A DNA stretch of 64,000 nt, taken from contig NZ_CP030040.1 of assembly GCF_003260995.1 (NCBI RefSeq), positions 2,651,176-2,715,175 of the forward strand, written 5' to 3'. Shown here in pieces: positions 57,278 to 64,000 of the stretch. The stretch is from Acetobacterium sp. KB-1. GTDB lineage: Bacteria; Bacillota; Clostridia; Eubacteriales; Eubacteriaceae. A program made the translations under genes and the position numbers. Positions within the stretch are counted from its first letter, which is position 1, and the number at the start of each line of letters is the position of its first letter. Below the pieces are notes generated by a model. That model saw nothing but the letters and a program-made list of their open reading frames with translations, did no database searches and was not told the origin of the DNA.

Positions 57278-59815
57278 ATGACAGAACAAAAAATCACTGA
57301 GTTGAAGGGGTTGACAACCTCAGAGGCAAAAAAACTTCAGGAGCAGTTTGGAAAGAATGAGCTAGTACCTGAAAAGAAAGAAAATATATTTCATAAAATT
57401 TTTCATGTCATTACTGAACCAATGTTTTTGTTGCTGATAATCGCAGCAGGGGTTTACTTTGTTCTAGGAGAACCTAAGGACGGAGCAATTATGTTAGTAT
57501 TCGTAGTTGGAATAATTAGCATCGAGGCAATACAAGAATGGAAAACAGATAAAACATTAAAGGCATTAAAAGATTTATCGGCACCACACATTAAAGTACT
57601 ACGTGATGGAGAAGAAAAAACTATAAACAGTTCTGATTTGGTTCCTGGGGATATCATGTATATTGCTGAGGGTGTTAAGATACCAGCAGATGGAACTGTT
57701 GTAAGGGCAAGTACGTTATGTGTTGATGAATCATCTCTTACAGGAGAGTCCCTTGGTGTCTGGAAATTAACTAGTGAAAACTATATAAATGAAAATAATG
57801 ATTATTGGCGCCGTGACTATTGCTATGCTGGAACGCTTGTCACTCAAGGAACTGGAACGATTTTGGTCGATAAAATTGGACTATCAACTGAATATGGAAA
57901 GATTGGTAAGGAAATTGCACTTGCTCCTGTTGGAGATACGCCACTTCAGAAACAGACAGGTAGACTTGTAAAACTGTGTGGTACGATTGCAGCGGTTCTG
58001 TTTGTTTTAGTAGGTGTTGTAACGTTCTTCAATATCCCTGATCACGCTTTTAAAAGCAGAATTATTGAAAGCATCTTATCAGGTATAACTCTTGCAATGG
58101 CAATGATACCAGAGGAGTTTCCTGTTATTTTAACAGTTTTTTTATCAATGGGAGCATGGAGACTGGCTAAAAAACAATCTCTTGTAAGGAGACTTCCATC
58201 AGTTGAGACTCTGGGTGCAGTTTCTGTGCTCTGTGTCGATAAAACTGGTACTATAACACTAAATAAGATGGCTGTTAGAGAAACCTATAGCAAATCAGGT
58301 GACGAAAAATATATATCCAAGATAATGGGTATGGGATGTAAATCGGATGCATATGATCCAATGGAAAAAGCTATGATAGCCCGCTGTGAAGAATTGGGTA
58401 TATCGAAGGATATTCTTTTTGGTGGACGATTGTTAAAAGAGTATGCCTTCACTGATGAAAATAAAATGATGGGGAATGTGTGGAGAAACGGCAATGATAT
58501 TGTAGTTGCTGCAAAAGGTTCTCCAGAAAGAATCCTAACATTATGCAACCTTTCCTCTGAAGAAAGACAGATTGCAGAAGCTAAAATCTACGAAATGTCA
58601 AAACAAGGCCTTCGTGTTATAGCCGTTGGCCAGATGAGTATTAAAATTGAAAATGAAATTCCGGATACTCTCACAGACTGTAGACTGGAGCTTTTGGGAA
58701 TGGTAGGTCTTGCAGATCCACCAAGAGAATCAGTAAAAGAAGATATTAATACCTGTACAAAAGCTGGAGTTCGAGTTGTTATGATTACTGGGGACAACGG
58801 AATTACAGCGAGTTCTATAGCAAAACAAATCAACATGCCTAATAGCGATCACATAATAACGGGTGATGAACTCAGTGAAATGAGTGATGACGAACTGAGA
58901 GAAAAAGTGAAAGATGTTAGTATCTTTTCACGTGTTCTTCCTGAACACAAGATGAGGATTGTCAAAGCATTTAAAGAAAATGGTGAAGTTGTAGCTATGA
59001 CAGGAGATGGTGTCAACGATGCACCAGCATTAAAATATGCTGATATTGGAATAGCAATGGGTAAACGAGGTTCCGAAGTTTCTAGGGAAGCAGCGGATTT
59101 GATACTTCTAGATGATAATTTTTCAACCATTGTGGATACCATCAAGGATGGTAGGCGAATATATGACAACATTAAAAAGGCGGTTGGTTATGTATTTACT
59201 ATCCATATTCCAATAGCATTTGCTTCATTGCTAGCACCTTTAATGGGAATAAGTCCCACAAGCCTTTTGCTACTTCCGTTGCATGTAGTTTTACTTGAAC
59301 TTGTAATTGATCCAACGTGTTCAATTGTTTTGGAGCGCCAGCCAGCAGAACGTGATATTATGCAAAGACCGCCACGAAATCCAAAAGAAAAGCTTTTAAC
59401 GGCTAAAATGCTATCTAAGAGTGTCATGCAAGGATTAGTGATCTTCGGAGCATCTTTTGCAACATACTACAATTTTATAAATATGTATCCAGAAAATGCG
59501 CCACTTGCAAGAACAATGGGATTGAGCATTATATTCCTATCTAATGTACTGCTTGTACAAGTAAACAGTTCAAATACAGATTTTGCTATAAGAACTTTTA
59601 TCAGACAGATAAAGGATAGAGTAATGTGGGCAGTAATTATTGGCACATTATTGGGACTGTTAGTTATGCTCTATACGCCAATTAGCGGATTCTTGAAATT
59701 GACATCTTTATCATCAGAGCAATTGTTGCTTGCAGCAGGAATTTCATGTATAGCGGTTCTGTGGTATGAGTTGATTAAACTAGGCAAACTCGTGATTCTG
59801 AACAAAAGTAAATAA
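57278..59815 (+). CDS. P-type cation-transporting ATPase (P2-like, probable transition-metal exporter)
   Basis: 845 residues. Order: N-terminal cation-ATPase domain (GLTTSEAKKLQEQFGKNEL), actuator with TGES (155-158), helix M4 with PEEFP (from residue 278) in place of the PEGLP of Ca2+ pumps, phosphorylated Asp321 in DKTGT, nucleotide domain, TGDGVNDAPA (from 575), and six C-terminal helices. No N-terminal metal-binding CxxC repeats, so not a CopA/ZntA type. The NiCo riboswitch ahead of it points to Fe2+, Co2+ or Ni2+ efflux rather than calcium (inference). The ATG of MTEQKI has GGAGG upstream. Confidence 0.93.
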   Translation: MTEQKITELKGLTTSEAKKLQEQFGKNELVPEKKENIFHKIFHVITEPMFLLLIIAAGVYFVLGEPKDGAIMLVFVVGIISIEAIQEWKTDKTLKALKDLSAPHIKVLRDGEEKTINSSDLVPGDIMYIAEGVKIPADGTVVRASTLCVDESSLTGESLGVWKLTSENYINENNDYWRRDYCYAGTLVTQGTGTILVDKIGLSTEYGKIGKEIALAPVGDTPLQKQTGRLVKLCGTIAAVLFVLVGVVTFFNIPDHAFKSRIIESILSGITLAMAMIPEEFPVILTVFLSMGAWRLAKKQSLVRRLPSVETLGAVSVLCVDKTGTITLNKMAVRETYSKSGDEKYISKIMGMGCKSDAYDPMEKAMIARCEELGISKDILFGGRLLKEYAFTDENKMMGNVWRNGNDIVVAAKGSPERILTLCNLSSEERQIAEAKIYEMSKQGLRVIAVGQMSIKIENEIPDTLTDCRLELLGMVGLADPPRESVKEDINTCTKAGVRVVMITGDNGITASSIAKQINMPNSDHIITGDELSEMSDDELREKVKDVSIFSRVLPEHKMRIVKAFKENGEVVAMTGDGVNDAPALKYADIGIAMGKRGSEVSREAADLILLDDNFSTIVDTIKDGRRIYDNIKKAVGYVFTIHIPIAFASLLAPLMGISPTSLLLLPLHVVLLELVIDPTCSIVLERQPAERDIMQRPPRNPKEKLLTAKMLSKSVMQGLVIFGASFATYYNFINMYPENAPLARTMGLSIIFLSNVLLVQVNSSNTDFAIRTFIRQIKDRVMWAVIIGTLLGLLVMLYTPISGFLKLTSLSSEQLLLAAGISCIAVLWYELIKLGKLVILNKSK

Positions 59816-59864
59816 TGGTCAAATAGGAACATAAAACAAATACTGAATAAAGGGGAGTAAGATT

Positions 59865-60227
59865 ATGAGTTTCTTTTCAAAGTCTTCAAAAAAAGGTCAT
59901 TACAAAAATGGTAATCATGGAAGCGCCCACTATCAGAAAAAAGGTATTCTAGGTGGTATCTTTGATATGTTAGCATCTAGAAGTCATTCGGGTGGTCATT
60001 ATAATGACTATAGAAATCAACACAATGAACCAAGACAGAGTCAAGCTATTCTCAACCAAGGTTCATTACAATGTAGCAAGTGTAGTAGAAATATACCAGC
60101 GGGTTCAAAGTTTTGTCTGAATTGCGGTGAGCAGGTTAAAGTGGAATTGTATTGCCAAAATTGCGGTGGAAAAATGCCGCCCAATGCTAAATTCTGTAAC
60201 AATTGCGGAAATAAACTGAATGGTTAA
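59865..60227 (+). CDS. Double zinc-ribbon protein
   Basis: 120 residues. A Gly/His/Ser/Lys-rich, probably disordered N-terminal half (SKKGHYKNGNHGSAHYQKK, SRSHSGGHYNDY) is followed by two zinc ribbons, CSKCSRNIPAGSKFCLNCG and CQNCGGKMPPNAKFCNNCG, each with four cysteines. Such ribbons mediate protein contacts in membrane-stress and signalling proteins. The last codons overlap the kinase gene by eight bases, so the two are translationally coupled and probably act together. Histidine clusters in the N-terminal half could also bind metal. Confidence 0.88.
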   Translation: MSFFSKSSKKGHYKNGNHGSAHYQKKGILGGIFDMLASRSHSGGHYNDYRNQHNEPRQSQAILNQGSLQCSKCSRNIPAGSKFCLNCGEQVKVELYCQNCGGKMPPNAKFCNNCGNKLNG

Positions 60228-60957
60228 GCTGATACAATGCTTTAGAAATTTAAAGTATCGTGGGAAAAAATATGGGGAATATACAATTGAAGAGATAGCT
60301 GGTGAAGGAAGATATGGCATGTGCTTTCATGCTAAAAATGACCTTCAAAAAAATGTTGTTCTCAAAAGATTCAAACCCAGCATCTTTGCACGTAATTCAA
60401 CTAATAATGTACACGAAGCAGTGATTCTTTCAAAGCTCAGGGATTCTAGAATTCCTGAGCTTCTTGGGGTTATAAATGAGAAATCATTCTATGCGTTTGT
60501 ATTAGAGTTGAAACCGGGGACGACATTGAAAGATATGATATTCATACATAATCATAAATTTTCAGATGAGGAAATATACGCTATTGGTATCAAATTGATT
60601 CAAATTATTATGTATTTGCATGAAAATGGTATTGTTCATAGGGATATACGGATTCCCAATGTCCTCATCGATCAAGAGGATGTATACCTCATTGATTTCG
60701 GTTTAGCTCGCTTTGAGGATGGCAACTCTTATAGGTATGATATGGATTACTCATATTTGGGAGACTTGCTTCTCTATCTGATTTATTCTTCTTTTCAAAA
60801 GAAAGATAAGAACAGACAACCGTGGCATGAGGAATTGTCACTAAAAAAGGATCAAAAGCAATTTTTAATGAGATTATTGGGCCTTGATGTTATATATACA
60901 AGCCTAACCGAAATTGAGGCGGATTTTATCAATGCTTTTGATATTACAAGGGGTTAG
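60220..60957 (+). CDS. Compact eukaryotic-like serine/threonine protein kinase
   Basis: 245 residues. All catalytic elements are visible: Gly-rich loop GEGRYG (28-33), ATP lysine Lys49 in VVLKRF, Glu66, HRDIRIPN (His140-Arg-Asp142, Asn147), and DFGLARF (Asp159). The activation segment is very short and lacks an APE motif; an Asp in DMDYSYLGDLL takes the usual helix-F position. No membrane or sensor domain is attached, so it is cytoplasmic and may be directed by the zinc-ribbon partner. It overlaps that gene by eight bases; a response regulator follows after 52 bases. Confidence 0.9.
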   Translation: MVKLIQCFRNLKYRGKKYGEYTIEEIAGEGRYGMCFHAKNDLQKNVVLKRFKPSIFARNSTNNVHEAVILSKLRDSRIPELLGVINEKSFYAFVLELKPGTTLKDMIFIHNHKFSDEEIYAIGIKLIQIIMYLHENGIVHRDIRIPNVLIDQEDVYLIDFGLARFEDGNSYRYDMDYSYLGDLLLYLIYSSFQKKDKNRQPWHEELSLKKDQKQFLMRLLGLDVIYTSLTEIEADFINAFDITRG

Positions 60958-61009
60958 TATAGCCAGAAGCAAACTCAAGCTTGAATTAATGATAAAAGGA
61001 TGGATAAGG

Positions 61010-61678
61010 TTGAAAATTTTAATTGTTGAAGATGAAATAAATATAGCGGAATTTATTAAACTGGAACTCGAACACGAAGGGTATGAAACAGACATTGCAT
61101 ATGATGGTAGAGAAGCATTGAATAAAGCAAAAAAAGATAAATTTGATGTTATTATACTTGATGTTATGATTCCATATATTAATGGAGTTGATATCTGCAA
61201 AAAAGTGAGAGAGTTTTCAAATATACCAATTATTATGCTTACTGCAAAGAGTGACCTTACAGATAAAGTCTTAGGATTAGACAGTGGTGCAAATGACTAT
61301 ATTACAAAACCGTTCCGAATTGAAGAACTTTTTGCTCGAATTCGTGTAGTGACAAGAAGTCAAAATCAAAACTTAAATAAATTATCCGTTGGAAAGATTA
61401 CTATATGTACGGATAGTTATCAAGTATTTCTAGAGGAGAAAGAAATAAGCTTGACTAAAAAAGAGTATGATTTGCTATATCAGCTAGTTCTAAACAAAAA
61501 CATCGTAATGAGTCGTGAAAAGCTTTTACAAAATGTATGGGATGAGAATTATTACGGTGATAGCAATGTTGTTGATGTCACAATTAAGCACTTAAGAACT
61601 AAAATTTTCGATGATAAGAGTACAATTATCAATACTATCCGTGGTATAGGCTATGTCATAAAGGATGTGAAAGATTGA
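61010..61678 (+). CDS. Response regulator, OmpR/PhoB family
   Basis: 222 residues, TTG start (AAAAGGA nine bases before it). Receiver domain: KILIVEDE with acidic pocket, phospho-acceptor Asp51 in VIILDVMIP, Thr in MLTAKSD, Lys100 in YITKPF. The C-terminal winged helix has DLLYQLVLNKN, LLQNVW and VDVTIKHLRTKI, so it binds DNA. A longer in-frame reading begins inside the kinase gene but has no ribosome site. Its stop overlaps the start of the histidine kinase (TTGA). Confidence 0.95.
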   Translation: MKILIVEDEINIAEFIKLELEHEGYETDIAYDGREALNKAKKDKFDVIILDVMIPYINGVDICKKVREFSNIPIIMLTAKSDLTDKVLGLDSGANDYITKPFRIEELFARIRVVTRSQNQNLNKLSVGKITICTDSYQVFLEEKEISLTKKEYDLLYQLVLNKNIVMSREKLLQNVWDENYYGDSNVVDVTIKHLRTKIFDDKSTIINTIRGIGYVIKDVKD

Positions 61679-63021
61679 ATTTAGTGAAGAATTTCTCAAT
61701 AACTAAACGTATGACATTTGTTTTTGCATTTATGTTCTCAATAACATTATTTTGTTTAAGTGCATGTGTTTTGTATAGCGTTGAGTTGTATCAATTCTTT
61801 TCTGCGCATAATGATATTGAAACTACAAAAAAATACATACTCACTGATAGTATTAAACTATCAGACTTAGAGAAGGGTGAAGCGCTTTATTCTAGAAAGG
61901 ATATTTTAGTTGAAATTAGGAACAAAGATGGCATATTGTTTAAGACCACTGCATTCATTGACGGCATAGAACACTCATTGATTCCATATGATCGAATAAT
62001 AGTAAAAGAACTTGATGATGAAGATTTTTTAATTGAAAAAACTAAATGTATCATTCAGGATATCACATATGACGCCATAATAATTAAAGATTTACATGAT
62101 GAAAAAGTCTTTCTAAAAATTTTATTCAGTATTTTAGCTTTGGTAGATCTCATTGGCATAATGATTGCGTTGATATCAGGGTACATTTTTGCCAAGAAGG
62201 CTTTGAAACCTATTGATATTATTATAAAAACCTCAAAAAAGATTTCATCTAAAGGATTGTCAGAAAGGATACCTTTGCCAGAATGTCGAGATGAACTTTA
62301 TGAACTTTCATTAGTTCTGAATAATATGGCAGATAAACTTGAATGCATATTTAATAAACAAGCTCAATTTGTATCAGATGCTTCTCATGAGTTAAAGACG
62401 CCATTGGCTGCAATTATAGGACATGCAAGTCTAATTTCAAGATGGGGAAAAGATGATCGAGAGGTATTAGAAAAGTCAATATTAGCTATTACAACAGAAG
62501 CTGAATATATGGAAAATTTAATTACAAAGCTTTTATATTTAGCAAAAATTGACAATGAAAAGGCAGTGAGGATTGAGCAGTTTAATTTGTCAGAATTAAT
62601 AACTACAATTTACAATGATATTTCCGTATGTCATGAAAATTTCGAAATTACATGTGCATGTGAGCCTAATGTACAAATCAATACTGACAAGGCGATGACA
62701 AAGCAGCTGATTCTTATATTACTGGATAATGCATTGAAATTCACAGATTCAAATGGCACCATAGCGATTAACTGCATTAGTAACGATGATAAAGTTGTTT
62801 TAGAAATTATTGATTCAGGTTGTGGAATGAGTGAGAATGAGCTTGCATTAATATTTGATCGTTTTTACACAAATGACAAAGCAAGAAATAGGACTTCTAG
62901 TGGCAATGGTCTTGGATTATCAATTGCTAAAGAAATTTGTGAACTTCTAAGTTTAGAAATCAAAGTTTCCTCAATACTTAATGAAGGTAGTAAATTTCAA
63001 TTGATTTTCCCCAAACTTTAA
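61675..63021 (+). CDS. Sensor histidine kinase
   Basis: 448 residues, TTG start overlapping the regulator's stop, AAGGA nine bases before. Two membrane helices (about 14-36 and 147-172) flank an extracellular sensor domain of about 110 residues; then a HAMP domain, a HisKA domain with His238 in DASHELKTPLA, and an ATPase domain with LLDNALKFTD (N box), DSGCGMS (G1) and GNGLGLSIAKEI (G2). It should phosphorylate the regulator encoded just upstream. Signal unknown. Confidence 0.95.
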   Translation: MNLVKNFSITKRMTFVFAFMFSITLFCLSACVLYSVELYQFFSAHNDIETTKKYILTDSIKLSDLEKGEALYSRKDILVEIRNKDGILFKTTAFIDGIEHSLIPYDRIIVKELDDEDFLIEKTKCIIQDITYDAIIIKDLHDEKVFLKILFSILALVDLIGIMIALISGYIFAKKALKPIDIIIKTSKKISSKGLSERIPLPECRDELYELSLVLNNMADKLECIFNKQAQFVSDASHELKTPLAAIIGHASLISRWGKDDREVLEKSILAITTEAEYMENLITKLLYLAKIDNEKAVRIEQFNLSELITTIYNDISVCHENFEITCACEPNVQINTDKAMTKQLILILLDNALKFTDSNGTIAINCISNDDKVVLEIIDSGCGMSENELALIFDRFYTNDKARNRTSSGNGLGLSIAKEICELLSLEIKVSSILNEGSKFQLIFPKL

Positions 63022-63079
63022 TCTGTTTTTCATTTTTAAAAATTACAATTAGATCATTAAATTGATTGAGGGTGATTTT

Positions 63080-63781
63080 ATGAAAACAGAATTTGATCAA
63101 AAGAGCATTGTTAAATTTATAGTTCTTGTATGTACGGGTGTACTATTAATGACAATTGCATGGAATTATGGACCTTGGATTATTGAGAATGCAAAGCAAC
63201 CAGAAAAGATTAGAGAATATCTACTTTCTTTCGGAAATTTTGGTTTTCTAATCTATGTTTTGATCCAAGCAGTGCATGTACTTGTGGTAGTAATACCAGG
63301 GGATCTGTTTAATATTTGTGGAGGGTACATTTACGGAACACCAATTGGATTTGTTCTATCAATTGTAGGCATTATGTTAGGCTCAATAACAGCATTTTAC
63401 TTATCAAGATTTTTGGGATACGATTTTATCGCAAAATTTGTAGAAAAGGATAAAATTGATAAAATTAGTAAAATGTTAAATTCGACACAGGGGATGATAG
63501 GAACCTTCATAATTTGCTTAGTTCCTTTTATTCCAAAAGATCTAATGATGTATATAGCTGGATTAACACCAATAAAACCATCTAGACTTTTTATTATTTA
63601 TGGAATTTCCAGAATTCCAGGTACTATTATCTGGGTAAGCGTTGGTGCAAACATGTATTCAAAAGATATATTTGGAATTGCTATAACAATAATTGGGTTA
63701 ATTGCTTTTGCGTCATTGACATATATCCTTCGGAAAATATATAAACGTAAAAGTGAAGAGTTTTTCTGGAGTATTATTTGA
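63080..63781 (+). CDS. TVP38/TMEM64 (DedA-superfamily) membrane protein
   Basis: 233 residues with five or six hydrophobic helices. The VTT-domain signature is visible: VVVIPGDLFNICGGYIYG, GSITAFYLSRFLGYDF and LVPFIPKDLMMYIAGLTPI. The wider DedA superfamily includes lipid and undecaprenyl-phosphate flippases. GAGGGTGA precedes the ATG of MKTEFDQ. It is followed after 77 bases by uppP, which acts on the same lipid carrier. Confidence 0.9.
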   Translation: MKTEFDQKSIVKFIVLVCTGVLLMTIAWNYGPWIIENAKQPEKIREYLLSFGNFGFLIYVLIQAVHVLVVVIPGDLFNICGGYIYGTPIGFVLSIVGIMLGSITAFYLSRFLGYDFIAKFVEKDKIDKISKMLNSTQGMIGTFIICLVPFIPKDLMMYIAGLTPIKPSRLFIIYGISRIPGTIIWVSVGANMYSKDIFGIAITIIGLIAFASLTYILRKIYKRKSEEFFWSII

Positions 63782-63858
63782 TTGTGATGTACTTCATTAC
63801 GGTTTGACTTTTAGTCATTAGATTACAGAATATAAATAAGAAAAAATGGAGATATGTG

Positions 63859-64000
63859 ATGACAATTGAAATAATAAAAGCCATCCTATTAGGTATTGTT
63901 GAAGGAATAACGGAGTGGTTACCAATCAGTAGTACGGGTCACATGATATTGGTTGAAGAATTTATACAGTTAAATATGTCTGAGGCATTCAAAGAGATGT
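63859..64000 (+). CDS. uppP: Undecaprenyl-diphosphatase UppP/BacA (partial)
   Basis: The first 47 residues are visible before the window ends. [31 protein letters not shown] is the unmistakable BacA/UppP N terminus, with the (E/Q)-rich region [11 protein letters not shown] and ISSTGH. The enzyme removes a phosphate from undecaprenyl pyrophosphate at the membrane, recycling the cell-wall lipid carrier; overproduction gives bacitracin resistance. GGAG lies 7-8 bases before the ATG. Confidence 0.97.
   Translation, partial: MTIEIIKAILLGIVEGITEWLPISSTGHMILVEEFIQLNMSEAFKEM

Overview
The window is a 64 kb piece of a low-to-medium G+C Firmicutes (Clostridia) chromosome that contains the replication origin. 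The gene order around dnaA, a clostridial 2[4Fe-4S] ferredoxin beside a rubredoxin, a B12 riboswitch and a T-box before metG all fit an anaerobe of the Eubacteriaceae. Acetobacterium is my best guess from gene content and style, but no rRNA is present to confirm it.

Layout. (1) 1-5.2 kb, minus strand: an ABC transporter of the nickel/dipeptide type (two permeases, binding lipoprotein, two ATPases, the last cut by the window edge) behind its own promoter, a cobalamin riboswitch and a terminator. A possible small RNA gene lies just upstream. (2) 5.2-15.4 kb, minus strand: dnaA-dnaN-yaaA-recF-gyrB-gyrA, followed by a PTS IIA, ribulose-phosphate epimerase and PTS IIB that appear to be co-transcribed with gyrA. 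(3) Origin: DnaA boxes lie on both sides of dnaA. The dnaA-dnaN spacer carries what looks like a full unwinding module (boxes, G-run, DnaA-trios, AT-rich stretch). (4) 15.8-24.3 kb, plus strand: rpmH-rnpA-yidD-yidC-jag, then mnmE-mnmG-rsmG-(two parS sites)-parA-parB. (5) 24.3-38.5 kb, plus strand: membrane proteins (CvpA, MscS, SpoIIM type), rpsF-ssb-rpsR, DUF2232-gdpP-rplI-dnaB, a flavoprotein, rsmI and T-box-metG. (6) 38.5-51.8 kb: a membrane-anchored beta-lactamase-like protein; thioredoxin; a fused PLP decarboxylase-thymidylate kinase followed by DUF2007, holB and ricT; ferredoxin, rubredoxin, a flavodoxin-like protein and a second thioredoxin; a YhgE/Pip membrane protein next to a TetR regulator; and rlmD.

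(7) 51.8-56.5 kb is a decayed mobile element, probably an integrative conjugative element (ICE), abutting the 3' end of rlmD. It holds small genes separated by strong hairpins, a truncated adenine methylase joined to the tail of a pilin-like gene, a prepilin peptidase and a broken CpaB-like gene. No integrase or relaxase remains. (8) 56.5-64 kb is AT-richer accessory DNA: a small membrane cytochrome-like protein; a NiCo (czcD-type) riboswitch controlling a P-type cation ATPase; and a tightly packed group of a double zinc-ribbon protein, a minimal eukaryotic-like kinase, a two-component system, a TVP38/DedA-type membrane protein and uppP (cut by the window end). I read the last group as a possible envelope-stress or undecaprenyl-phosphate recycling locus. 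It is the best candidate here for an undescribed system.

Two metal- or cofactor-sensing RNAs bracket the window: B12 before a probable cobalt, nickel or corrinoid importer, and NiCo before a probable transition-metal exporter. No rRNA, tRNA, CRISPR array or intact insertion sequence was seen.
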